A DNA stretch of 20,119 bases from JAKSSM01 sp045629065 (GTDB taxonomy: Bacteria > Bacillota > Clostridia > Peptostreptococcales > Anaerovoracaceae). The stretch covers positions 1 through 20,119 of the forward strand of contig JAZQQK010000009.1 of NCBI GenBank assembly GCA_045629065.1, in the 5' to 3' direction. The notes beneath the pieces were generated by a model. It saw nothing but the letters and a program-made list of their open reading frames with translations, was not told the origin of the DNA and did no database searches. Positions 1 to 7,475 of this stretch are shown in pieces. The position numbers and the translations under genes are program-made. Position 1 is the stretch's first letter; every line of letters begins with the position of its first letter.

Positions 1-493
1 CTTGTGTGCATCCATATGCCATGCGAATTCGTTTCAGGTTTGTTTCGGGATATAATTCTTTCATACGCTCATCCGCTATATCGGCAAATTTTGAAATATC
101 TGCCTCGTGAAGCGTAAAATACATCTCTAGCAATTCGTCAAAAGTAAAAGCTTTGAATATGGCACTATATTTTCTGCCAGACCACCACTGATAATAAGCG
201 ATAGCCCACCCAATCCAATACTCAGTTGAACGATCAAGTCGGTCTGTCGGCGCCTCCGTGAGTTCTTTTCCGGTAGTCTCTAAAACGACATCCGATGCAA
301 TTTCTATTCCGCTTTTTCCCGCAAGATATGCCGGTTCACCGTTCTCCATTTTCTTACTGACAGAGCTTACGATAAACTGTTTGATAAAGTTTTCTCCTGA
401 TATGTCGCAAGTATTGACCGCATAATCAAATGCTTCGCCAAGTACCGCCTGTGCCTTACTCAGATATATTTCTTGGTATGCGTGGATCATCAT
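1..493 (-). CDS. Partial regulator/antitoxin-like protein: uncharacterised N-terminal domain plus start of an XRE-type helix-turn-helix
   Basis: An open frame runs off the left edge; 164 codons are visible. The protein begins MMIHAYQEIYLSKA. Residues 1 to about 148 form an uncharacterised, probably helical domain with a GKSGIEIASDVV stretch (59-70) and an aromatic segment EYWIGWAIAYYQWWSGRKY (91-109). From about 151 the sequence TNLKRIRMAYGCTQ matches the first helix and turn entry of an XRE/Cro DNA-binding domain, and the edge cuts the rest. From memory, clostridial proteins with this N-terminal domain and a C-terminal HTH sit beside DUF3791/DUF3990 genes. The start overlaps the end of the upstream DUF3990 gene by 38 bases in another frame, suggesting translational coupling. 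A GAGAGGCGG stretch precedes two tandem ATGs (493 and 490), and I chose the first. Inferred role: antitoxin and/or autorepressor of the operon. The family is fairly sure; the function is not tested. Confidence 0.72.
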   Translation of the reverse strand, partial: MMIHAYQEIYLSKAQAVLGEAFDYAVNTCDISGENFIKQFIVSSVSKKMENGEPAYLAGKSGIEIASDVVLETTGKELTEAPTDRLDRSTEYWIGWAIAYYQWWSGRKYSAIFKAFTFDELLEMYFTLHEADISKFADIADERMKELYPETNLKRIRMAYGCTQ

Positions 494-1148
494 TTTTGAT
501 ACCGCCTCTCATAATATCCTGGATATACAATCCGTCATCTTCCTCTTCAAGCATTTCGAAATACATACGATTTGCTTCATCATCGCGTGATTTGCGAAGA
601 ACGTAGTATGTATCCTTCTCTGCTACATCAAAGCCTTCAAATTTCAATTTTGAAAATGCGAATTTTGACTTGATAACGATTTGTTCTCCGAGCTTTCCGA
701 GTCGCATAGCACGTGATAATTGCTCTACTGAAATACCGTTGTTAAGGAAGGATTCCGCATAATCAAAATACGAATCGTCTGCACGGTATCCGGTTATCAG
801 ATCAAATGCATTTACATTGACTCCGAAGTTGTCGAGCAAATACCGTTTTGCCCTTCTTGCGACCGGTGTTTTTATTGAAAACAATCTGTGTTCGACCAAA
901 ACTGCGATCCAGTTGAGTATTGTATAATCCGGTCCGTTCAGATTCAACACATTGAGATACTCCGTATCTAAAGTGTAACGGTTGGAAAAGCCATCCCGAA
1001 GAGATGATACGGCCCATTCCTTTGCCAGAGCATCGCTCTCGGTGCAATAAAAGCCAAGTCCAAAATCGTTATTATTTTTTCCTTTTCCAAACTCAGGTAC
1101 TTCAACAACTTCCTTCGAGCCATGATATATTGTAATCAACTTTTTCAT
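456..1148 (-). CDS. DUF3990 family protein, probable ADP-ribosyltransferase-like toxin/effector
   Basis: This 230-residue protein shows the DUF3990 pattern: an N-terminal YHGS (8-11), then FGLGFYCTE (29-37), a GYRADDSYF segment (120-128) and GEQIVIKS (154-161). His9, Tyr34 and Glu155 are arranged like an H-Y-E triad of diphtheria-toxin-type ADP-ribosyltransferases. That reading is inference, since no member's chemistry is known to me with certainty. There is no signal peptide or membrane segment, so it should be cytosolic. A GGAGG lies 7 bases before the ATG. The gene is first in its operon, directly behind a strong promoter with two operator copies, and overlaps the downstream HTH-domain gene by 38 bases. 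The acidic, charged C-terminus (about 187-230) is less conserved in character. The setting fits a toxin-antitoxin or phage-defence pair. The DUF3990 assignment is confident; the toxin role is moderate. Confidence 0.8.
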   Translation of the reverse strand: MKKLITIYHGSKEVVEVPEFGKGKNNNDFGLGFYCTESDALAKEWAVSSLRDGFSNRYTLDTEYLNVLNLNGPDYTILNWIAVLVEHRLFSIKTPVARRAKRYLLDNFGVNVNAFDLITGYRADDSYFDYAESFLNNGISVEQLSRAMRLGKLGEQIVIKSKFAFSKLKFEGFDVAEKDTYYVLRKSRDDEANRMYFEMLEEEDDGLYIQDIMRGGIKNDDPRIPRNISE

Positions 1149-1177
1149 TTATTTTCCTCCACTTTATTACTGTTGAA

Positions 1178-1206
1178 ATTATATCACCAAAGCGATAGTC
1201 CGTCAA
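1178..1206 (-). promoter_or_regulatory. Sigma-A-type promoter of the DUF3990-HTH operon
   Basis: On the minus strand, TTGACG (1206-1201) is followed after exactly 17 bases by TATAAT (1183-1178). That is 5 of 6 at -35 and a perfect -10. The initiation point would be near 1171, giving a short leader before the GGAGG and ATG of the DUF3990 gene. The spacer is almost entirely filled by the promoter-proximal operator copy, so a repressor bound there should block RNA polymerase directly. Confidence 0.85.
1181..1198. promoter_or_regulatory. Proximal operator copy inside the promoter spacer
   Basis: Read on the minus strand this is CTATCGCTTTGGTGATAT. The arms TATCGC and GTGATA form an inverted repeat with one mismatch around a TTTG centre. 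It overlaps the -10 box and fills the -35/-10 spacer. It matches the distal copy at 1224-1241 at 16 of 18 positions, and the centres lie 43 bases apart, close to four helical turns. It is probably bound by the HTH protein encoded in the operon (inference). Confidence 0.7.
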
Positions 1207-1223
1207 GAGATTTGACATATTTT

Positions 1224-1241
1224 ATATCACCAAAGTGATAT
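1224..1241. promoter_or_regulatory. Distal operator copy, perfect palindrome
   Basis: The minus strand reads ATATCACTTTGGTGATAT: perfect 7-base arms (ATATCAC/GTGATAT) around a TTTG centre. It lies 18 bases upstream of the -35 box. Together with the proximal copy it forms a two-site operator of the type used by dimeric XRE-family repressors of toxin-antitoxin operons. The repeat is seen directly; binding is inferred. Confidence 0.72.
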
Positions 1242-1298
1242 CGAACGATTATATTATTGAGCCTGTCTTTTAGTTCTACCCTTTATGACCACGCAAAT

Positions 1299-1330
1299 AA
1301 AAACCTGAAATCATACGATTTCAGGTTTTT
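1299..1330. terminator. Bidirectional intrinsic terminator between pckA and the DUF3990 locus
   Basis: A perfect 14-bp stem (AAAAACCTGAAATC with its complement) closes a 4-base loop. The A-run on one side and T-run on the other give a U-tract in both directions. It lies 11 bases after the pckA stop codon, so it ends pckA transcription on the minus strand. It would equally stop any plus-strand transcript coming from the DUF3990 promoter region. Confidence 0.9.
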
Positions 1331-1340
1331 TGTTTGTCTG

Positions 1341-2954
1341 TTATACCTTCGGTCCTGCCCCTACTAACTTCTTGCCCTCTTCATCGCCTTCGTACTTCTT
1401 GAAGTTCTGGATGAAGCGACTGGCGAGGTCGCGGGCTTTAGCATCCCAGTCGGACACATTCGCGTATGTGTCTCTAGGGTCCAAAACGCGCGTATCAACG
1501 CCTATAAGCTCTGTTGGGATTGACAGCCCGAAATATGGGATTTCCTTTGTAGGAGCGCCATTTATGGCTCCTGAGAGGATTGCATCGATGATACCTCTAG
1601 TATCCTTTATCGAAATGCGCTTTCCTGTGCCGTTCCAGCCCGTATTCACGAGATAGGCTTTAGCACCGGACTGCTGCATTCTCTTTACTAACTCATCTGC
1701 GTATTTCGTAGGTGGGAGTTCGAGGAAAGCCTGACCAAAGCATGCTGAGAATGTAGGTGTTGGCTCGATGATTCCTCGCTCTGTGCCTGCGAGCTTAGCT
1801 GTGAAGCCTGAGAGGAAGTAATACTTCGTCTGCTCAGGTGTGAGTATGGATACCGGTGGCAGTACGCCGAATGCATCTGCTGAGAGGAAGATTACGTTCT
1901 TCGCTGCTGGTGCGGATGATACTGGGCGCACGATGTTTTTAATATGATCGATTGGATAAGAGGATCTAGTGTTTTCTGTCACGCTCTTGTCGTGGAAGTC
2001 CACATGTCCCTCTTCATCCACTGTGACGTTCTCGAGGAGTGCGTCGCGTGTGAGCGCGTTATAGATATCGGGTTCGGCTTCTTTGTCGAGGTCGATTACT
2101 TTTGCGTAGCAGCCACCTTCGAAATTGAATATACCTTTATCGTCCCAACCGTGCTCGTCGTCGCCGACCAAAAGCCTCTTTGGATCTGTCGAAAGTGTAG
2201 TCTTACCTGTACCGGAAAGTCCAAAGAATATCGCTGTGTTCTCACCGTTCATATCGGTATTCGCAGAGCAGTGCATGGATGCGATGCCCTTTAGTGGCAA
2301 GTAGTAGTTCATCATTGAGAACATACCCTTTTTCATCTCGCCGCCATACCACGTGTTGATGATTACCTGCTCGCGGCTTGTAATGTTAAATGCTACCGCA
2401 GTCTCGGAGTGAAGTCCGAGTGCTTTATAGTCATCTACCTTCGCCTTTGAAGCTGTATATACCGTAAAGTCTGGTTTAAAACCCTTGAGTTCTTCATCCG
2501 TAGGCTTGATGAACATATTTCTTACGAAATGTGCCTGCCAAGCTACTTCCATGATGAATCTGATAGCCATTCTAGTGTCCTTATTGGCACCGCAGAAAGC
2601 ATCTACTACATAGAGATCTTTATTGCTGAGCTCGTCTGTTGCGAGCTTTTTTAATTTTGCCCAGACTTCCTCGGATACCGGATGGTTATCGTTAGGGTAA
2701 TCAGGTGTGTTCCACCAAACCGTGTCCTTGGAGTTCTCATCCATTACGATGTATTTATCCTTAGGTGAACGGCCTGTGTAGATGCCTGTCATGACATTCA
2801 CTGAGCCGAGCTCTGTGAGCTTGCCCTTTTCGTAGCCTGTGAGATTTTTATCCATCTCAGCCTCGAAAAGTTCCTCGTAGGATGGGTTGTATGTGATATT
2901 CTTTGTGTTTAATATGCCGTACTGTGATAAGTCTAATTTTGTCATTCTGACCAC
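1341..2954 (-). CDS. pckA: Phosphoenolpyruvate carboxykinase (ATP)
   Basis: This cytosolic enzyme interconverts oxaloacetate plus ATP with phosphoenolpyruvate, CO2 and ADP. It serves gluconeogenesis, or in many anaerobes runs in the CO2-fixing direction. The 537 residues match the usual length of about 540. Visible motifs are the substrate-binding GRSPKDKY (61-68), the P-loop GLSGTGKTTLS (245-255), the metal-binding LLVGDDEHGWDD (261-272), YPIDHIKNIV (333-342) and the adenine-site region RISIKDTRG (446-454). A GTG at 2954 lies 8 bases after AAAGGA and is taken as the start; an ATG three codons later (2945) is the alternative. The alpha/beta hydrolase stop is 21 bases upstream. A strong terminator follows at once, making this the last gene of the block. 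The family is certain. Confidence 0.97.
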   Translation of the reverse strand: MVRMTKLDLSQYGILNTKNITYNPSYEELFEAEMDKNLTGYEKGKLTELGSVNVMTGIYTGRSPKDKYIVMDENSKDTVWWNTPDYPNDNHPVSEEVWAKLKKLATDELSNKDLYVVDAFCGANKDTRMAIRFIMEVAWQAHFVRNMFIKPTDEELKGFKPDFTVYTASKAKVDDYKALGLHSETAVAFNITSREQVIINTWYGGEMKKGMFSMMNYYLPLKGIASMHCSANTDMNGENTAIFFGLSGTGKTTLSTDPKRLLVGDDEHGWDDKGIFNFEGGCYAKVIDLDKEAEPDIYNALTRDALLENVTVDEEGHVDFHDKSVTENTRSSYPIDHIKNIVRPVSSAPAAKNVIFLSADAFGVLPPVSILTPEQTKYYFLSGFTAKLAGTERGIIEPTPTFSACFGQAFLELPPTKYADELVKRMQQSGAKAYLVNTGWNGTGKRISIKDTRGIIDAILSGAINGAPTKEIPYFGLSIPTELIGVDTRVLDPRDTYANVSDWDAKARDLASRFIQNFKKYEGDEEGKKLVGAGPKV

Positions 2955-2975
2955 TGTTTTGATCCTTTGATATAG

Positions 2976-3908
2976 CTATTTTATTCTCTTATTTAACCAT
3001 GCGAGGATGTCTTGATATACCTCGTCTTTATTGATTTCGTTTAACATTTCGTGGCGGCCGCCCTCGTAGAGTTTTACTTCTACGTCCTTGATGCCTGCCT
3101 TCTTGAAGCACTCTGCTGCCTTCTTTACGCCCTTGCCATAGTCGCCTACAGGGTCTGCTGTACCGGACATGAAGTATACTGGTTTATCCTTTGGCATCTT
3201 AGCGATGTTCTTCATGTCTGTGATGTACTTGATGCCTGTGAGCATGTCTTTATAGAGGCCTGTCTTTGCTACGAATCCGCAAAGCTCGTCTGCAGCGTAT
3301 TTTGCGACTTGTGCTTCGTCTCTTGATAACCAGTCGAACTCTGTCTTAGGGTTGTCAATCTTCTTTAGGTAGCTACCCATGGAAAGGTTGTTCATCATCT
3401 TACCATCTGAATAGTAGCCCTTGGACTTAACTTGGCCGGAACCGATGAAAAGTCCCATTGCGACTAATCCCTTGCCCTGGTGGCCAGTGCCGGAGATGAT
3501 AGCGAGATCATACTTATCTGGGTGATCGATTATATATGTTCTAGCCATGAAAGATCCCATGGAGTGTCCGAAGAATACGTATGGTACATCAGGATAATCC
3601 TTTACCATAATGTCGTGGAGAACTACGAGGTCATCTACTGCGTGGTTCCAGCCGTCCTCTGGATAGAAGGCGCCCTTCTCCTCAGGAGTCAAGAAACTCT
3701 TGCCGTGGCCTAAGTGGTCACTTCCTACTGCGAGGATACCGTTATCTGCTAAGAATTCCATGAAATTGCGGTATCTATCGATATGCTCTGCGATACCGTG
3801 AGCAATCTGGAAAATAGCGCGTACCTCTTTATCTGGTGTGCACTTTAAGCCGTGCATTGGGTGGTTGCCAATAGATGATGTGAATTCAAAATCTTCGAAC
3901 TTTGCCAT
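2976..3908 (-). CDS. Alpha/beta hydrolase, serine aminopeptidase S33 / monoacylglycerol lipase-like
   Basis: The 310 residues form a single alpha/beta hydrolase domain with no signal peptide. The oxyanion region is QIAHGIAEHIDRY (34-46), a pattern of the lysophospholipase/monoglyceride lipase group. The nucleophile elbow is GHSMG with Ser116. The probable acid is Asp252 in SGTADP, and the base is His286 in GGRHEML, completing the triad. A cap insertion lies about 140-235. The substrate cannot be told: a lipid ester or small acyl ester is the family expectation. An AGGAGG 6 bases before the ATG supports the start. The gene sits 55 bases after the ABC permease and 21 bases before pckA, and neither neighbour defines its role. 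The family is sure; the exact activity is open. Confidence 0.9.
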   Translation of the reverse strand: MAKFEDFEFTSSIGNHPMHGLKCTPDKEVRAIFQIAHGIAEHIDRYRNFMEFLADNGILAVGSDHLGHGKSFLTPEEKGAFYPEDGWNHAVDDLVVLHDIMVKDYPDVPYVFFGHSMGSFMARTYIIDHPDKYDLAIISGTGHQGKGLVAMGLFIGSGQVKSKGYYSDGKMMNNLSMGSYLKKIDNPKTEFDWLSRDEAQVAKYAADELCGFVAKTGLYKDMLTGIKYITDMKNIAKMPKDKPVYFMSGTADPVGDYGKGVKKAAECFKKAGIKDVEVKLYEGGRHEMLNEINKDEVYQDILAWLNKRIK

Positions 3909-3963
3909 GATGAGCCTCCTTGTTAGAGATTACGAAAATGTCTTGTGAGAACTTCTGCTACCT

Positions 3964-5568
3964 TTACAGGCTTGCGAAAATCTCTGTGCCTTTATTCTTT
4001 AACCAACGAGTAATGATTGCTGTTGGAATTAATAACACTACTGTAGCGATTAAGATGTATAACCAGCCTGGAAGCATTCTCAAAAGATATGCTCCGAAAC
4101 CTAAGATGGCTACGAGAACCCAACCGCCAAAAAGTCCTACTGTAACTGCCATGCTTTGCTTGATAGGAACTGTCTCGTTAGTCCAAATTAGATTTGGCTT
4201 CTTGAGGTTAAGTGCAAGTCCTAATACATCCATGAATGCGAGGAATGCGACTGACATGAGAACCATCATGATAATCGCTAATACGCTAGCCTTGAATACT
4301 ATTCCTAATACTACGGTACAGATTACTGTAGGTAATAAGTTCATCTTAAAGTGGAGTTCGAGCTTAGCTTTCAGTACCTGCCAGCTTGTAACTGGAAGTG
4401 ACTGTGCGAGCCAAATGCTCCTACCTTCGAGTGATACAGAAGGCGCTGAAATCTGGTTCATCGATGTCAGCATACAAACCAAACATGCGAGGAATGAAAT
4501 AATGCATCCCGCAATCTCTGGTATCTCTTGGTTTACCATAGCCATGAGTTCTCCGATTACGCTCGCTTTGATGAGAAGTACGATGCAGCCTATTGGAAGT
4601 AGGATGAGTCCTAAGCCACAGTTAAGCATGTAAGTGGAGCTTGTCGTAAAGTGCTTTAATTCCTTGCGATATAGAGCTTTGGAAACGCTCGAAAGTTTAG
4701 CCTGCTTCTTTTCGTACTTAACCTTTTTCTCGCCGTGGTTAGTTGTAACAATCTTGATATAGCTTCTGGAAAGTATTGCAAGGCAGATAGCCATAAGGCC
4801 TGCTGTAATTGCTAGGAAAATTAAGAATGGAACGATTTTTCCTACACCTGCATATCCGAGTTCAAGGAATGGATATGCATAGAGTTTTACTCCCTTGGCA
4901 TAGGATTCTGGATCCGCTACGATTGCAGTCAGGAATGTACCGATTTTGCCACAGAATACATAGTATACGCCAATGAATACAACTGCGAGTAATACTCTAG
5001 TAAAGCTCTTTCCCTTGAGTTTAGTTGAAATCACTGCTACAACCCAGCCGAGTGCACATGTAATAACTGTGATGAATACTGGGATGATAAATGTGAGAAG
5101 CACTGGAAATACGAATTGGAGTACTGTCAAATGTGAAGTGAATACCCAGTAAAGGATGACTGCTGGTACCCAAACTAGTGCGCTATAGAGCAAGCTCATA
5201 GCATACACGGAAATCATTCTTACTGTGAGAATCTGCACAGGTTTAATAGGCATGGAGAGTAACAGGTCGTTGTCCTTCGCCTTGTATAATCCGTTAAACG
5301 TATTGAACACGCTGCCAAATGTTCCGAGCAGGAATGCCATAAGACCTTCCATCGCGAAATAAAGCCAGTCGTATTCGGTATTAGCGAGTCCGGCTCCAAG
5401 TGCAAATCCCCAAGAACCGAGCGAAATTGCTACAAATACAAAGAGCACCGCATAGAGCACTATCGTTCTAGTCACACTGGCCTTGGAGCGGAGCTTACCC
5501 GTCTTTCTATCCACGAAATAAAACGAGTTTATTTCGCGCATTTGCTTTTTTAGTAATGCCTTAAACAT
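3964..5568 (-). CDS. ABC-2 type exporter permease, two-half 12-TM protein
   Basis: This 534-residue integral membrane protein has about 12 hydrophobic segments, roughly at 35-60, 70-93, 118-140, 150-182, 190-212, 245-267, 312-334, 353-373, 412-425, 428-452, 473-495 and 502-521. A charged cytoplasmic loop (270-308) splits it into two halves. Each half carries a similar cytosolic loop after an early TM pair: DNDLLLSMPIKP (99-110) and EGRSIWLAQSLPVTS (381-395), which suggests an internal duplication. It lies 2 bases after the ATPase gene, with AGGAGG 7 bases before its ATG inside the end of that gene, so the two are translated together. It resembles EcsB/YtrF-like exporters of Bacillota. The cargo is unknown; peptide, lipid or bacteriocin export are the options. 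Confidence 0.87.
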   Translation of the reverse strand: MFKALLKKQMREINSFYFVDRKTGKLRSKASVTRTIVLYAVLFVFVAISLGSWGFALGAGLANTEYDWLYFAMEGLMAFLLGTFGSVFNTFNGLYKAKDNDLLLSMPIKPVQILTVRMISVYAMSLLYSALVWVPAVILYWVFTSHLTVLQFVFPVLLTFIIPVFITVITCALGWVVAVISTKLKGKSFTRVLLAVVFIGVYYVFCGKIGTFLTAIVADPESYAKGVKLYAYPFLELGYAGVGKIVPFLIFLAITAGLMAICLAILSRSYIKIVTTNHGEKKVKYEKKQAKLSSVSKALYRKELKHFTTSSTYMLNCGLGLILLPIGCIVLLIKASVIGELMAMVNQEIPEIAGCIISFLACLVCMLTSMNQISAPSVSLEGRSIWLAQSLPVTSWQVLKAKLELHFKMNLLPTVICTVVLGIVFKASVLAIIMMVLMSVAFLAFMDVLGLALNLKKPNLIWTNETVPIKQSMAVTVGLFGGWVLVAILGFGAYLLRMLPGWLYILIATVVLLIPTAIITRWLKNKGTEIFASL

Positions 5569-5570
5569 TT

Positions 5571-6293
5571 CTAGTCCTCCTCTTCCTCAACTTCTTCTAG
5601 TTCGAGGAATACGGATTCGAGGGATTCATCTCCCTTAACTTCTTCCATAGTTCCGGACTTGACGAGTTGGCCCTGCTTAATGATTGCAATCTTATCGCAG
5701 AGTTTTTCGGCTACTTCTAAGACGTGTGTGGAAAAGAAGATTGCTCCTCCATTGTCACAGTGTTCTCTCATCATCTGCTTTAAGATGTGAGCTGCCTTAG
5801 GGTCTAAACCTACGAAAGGCTCGTCCATGATGATGAGCTTAGGTGCGTGAACCCATGCGGATATGATAGCAAGCTTTTGCTTCATACCATGTGAATAGCC
5901 GGAGATTCCTTGACCGAGATCGTCTGTTAATGAAAACAGGTCTGCATAATAGTCAATTCTCTCTTCTCTAACATCTGCTGGTACCTGGAAGATATCAGCT
6001 ACGAAGTTGAGATACTGAATGCCACTCATAAAATCATATAAATCCGGATTGTCTGGAATATATGCGATGTCTTTTTTACATTCTAATGGTTGGCTCTTGA
6101 TGGACTTGCCGTCGATAGTGATTTCGCCATTATCGAAGTCTAAAATTCCAACTACTGCCTTAAGTGTTGTAGTTTTACCGGCACCGTTGTGACCGATGAA
6201 ACCATAAATTTCCCCTGGTTGAATGTGAAGGCTTAAGTCATCTACTGCCTTCTTTTCCCCATAGACTTTTGTTAAATGATCAATCTTTAACAT
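5571..6293 (-). CDS. ABC transporter ATP-binding protein, EcsA-like
   Basis: This 240-residue nucleotide-binding subunit powers the adjacent permease. Motifs in order are Walker A GHNGAGKTT (34-42), a degenerate Q-loop region YIPDNPDLYD (78-87) without the usual Gln, signature SGYSHGMKQK (131-140), Walker B LIIMDE with Glu158, D-loop GLDP (162-165) and the switch His190 in STHVLE. The SHGMKQK signature and IPD-P loop are features of the EcsA/YtrB group rather than of importers. The C-terminus is an acidic tail (about 222-240). The start is set by AAAGGG about 10 bases before the ATG. A 64-base gap separates it from the TPR gene upstream, so the pair may have its own transcript, though no convincing promoter was seen. 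Confidence 0.93.
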   Translation of the reverse strand: MLKIDHLTKVYGEKKAVDDLSLHIQPGEIYGFIGHNGAGKTTTLKAVVGILDFDNGEITIDGKSIKSQPLECKKDIAYIPDNPDLYDFMSGIQYLNFVADIFQVPADVREERIDYYADLFSLTDDLGQGISGYSHGMKQKLAIISAWVHAPKLIIMDEPFVGLDPKAAHILKQMMREHCDNGGAIFFSTHVLEVAEKLCDKIAIIKQGQLVKSGTMEEVKGDESLESVFLELEEVEEEED

Positions 6294-6350
6294 TTTTTAA
6301 ATACCCTTTTCCCTTTCTTTGATAAAACATTGTTGTCTGCTGTTTTTTAT

Positions 6351-6372
6351 AAAAAAGCTATTCAGCTTCTTT
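6351..6372 (-). terminator. Possible weak intrinsic terminator at the end of the TPR gene
   Basis: On the minus strand, AAGCT-GAAT-AGCTT forms a 5-bp stem overlapping the TPR stop codon. One G-T pair and three A-T pairs can extend it, and a run of six T follows. Part of the T-run is used in the extended stem and the stem is A/T-rich, so termination would be partial at best. Confidence 0.3.
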
Positions 6373-7446
6373 TAGCTTTTGGTCTTCGAAACGGTTGTTT
6401 TGAACCACTTCGAGTTTCTTTTCGTACTTTTCGGCTTTCTCACGATTTCCGAGCTTAGTGTAGAGTTCTATGAGTTCTACCATTGAGTCTTCGTTTGATG
6501 GAGAAAGTTTGAGAACTTCTAGATGATTATTGATAGCCTCTTCATAGGCAGCGGCTGCGACTTCATCCACTGTGCCACAATCTCCCTCCGCTATAAGGCC
6601 AAGGTTCGTGTAGGCTGTAGCTAGGTAGTACCAAAGTGGCCACCATGTCTTGTATTCGCTATCTCTATAAGGATTAAGTGTGTTGATACCATCCTGGAAC
6701 TTGCCAGAAAGTATCATGTTATATCCCTTTTCTATCATAACCGGAGTTTCGAGCTGTCCTAGACGCTCCTGAATCTCCTGGTATGTGTTTTCCATCTCTT
6801 TACGAGCTTCCTCATCCTCTGGCGGATCCTCGATAAGTTTCTTTGCTGTGAGCTTGGAATACTCATCCCAAGTGAGTTTTGCCTTCATATAGAGGCCCAT
6901 GTTCAGGTAAGCATATCCGAGGAAATAGTACGCCTCACTAAGCTTAGGATTCTTCAAAGTTGCAGTCTCGAAAGCGAGTATGGATTCGGCTTTGAATGTG
7001 CCTACATAGTTCTCGTCTTCTGAGTGCTCATAGCAATCCTTAAGCAATCTGCCGTAGAAGTAATAGGCATCTGCGAGTTCTGGATTGATTACTATTGCAG
7101 CCCTAAACTGGATGACAGCTTTCTCATATTCTTCCTTTTGTGCGAGGGAGATTCCTTGTGCGATTAAGCCCTCTGCGAATCTCTCATCGAAGTTTTTCAT
7201 GATGTATGCGAGATATTTCTCTTTATACTTGAAGCCTGGGTCACATCCGAGAACCACTGACATGTTCTGTGCAAGCTTAAGTACGGATATACCCCTAAGG
7301 TCGTTCCTATCGATAGGAACTGGCACGCCGAGCATGATATCCTTTACGCTTGCCTTCTCTAAATAGTCCTCTGAGAGCTCGTCAAAAATGTATTCTTCGA
7401 GCTTGGATGTGAGATATTCAGTTATTCTTTCGTTGTTAATTTCCAT
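6358..7446 (-). CDS. Tetratricopeptide-repeat protein of unknown function
   Basis: This 362-residue protein looks cytosolic, with no signal peptide or membrane segment. The N-terminal 90 residues are not a recognised domain to me and contain a predicted helical region with VPVPIDRNDLRG (41-52). TPR-like helix pairs follow at about 92-125 (ending in AIVINPELADAYYFYGRL), 152-201 (ATLKNPKLSEAYYFLGYAYLN), 234-263, 272-317 with an insertion, and 319-350. A charged linker (205-222) separates the two TPR groups. Such repeats normally mediate protein-protein contacts. The gene lies 29 bases after argS. No clear Shine-Dalgarno sequence precedes the ATG at 7446, and no better start is available in the frame. 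Its partner and function cannot be inferred from the context. Confidence 0.82.
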   Translation of the reverse strand: MEINNERITEYLTSKLEEYIFDELSEDYLEKASVKDIMLGVPVPIDRNDLRGISVLKLAQNMSVVLGCDPGFKYKEKYLAYIMKNFDERFAEGLIAQGISLAQKEEYEKAVIQFRAAIVINPELADAYYFYGRLLKDCYEHSEDENYVGTFKAESILAFETATLKNPKLSEAYYFLGYAYLNMGLYMKAKLTWDEYSKLTAKKLIEDPPEDEEARKEMENTYQEIQERLGQLETPVMIEKGYNMILSGKFQDGINTLNPYRDSEYKTWWPLWYYLATAYTNLGLIAEGDCGTVDEVAAAAYEEAINNHLEVLKLSPSNEDSMVELIELYTKLGNREKAEKYEKKLEVVQNNRFEDQKLKEAE

Positions 7447-7475
7447 AGGTTGTGTGCTGTGGCGCGAATTCGTGC

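Noticed and set aside
1330..1656. Plus-strand open frame opposite the end of pckA
   Set aside because: It starts at the edge of the terminator and mirrors codon bias of pckA; there is no ribosome binding site or recognisable protein.
3920..4633. Long open frame on the plus strand (237 codons) opposite the ABC permease
   Set aside because: It is antisense to a clearly real membrane permease, has no Shine-Dalgarno sequence or promoter, and its residues show no family pattern.
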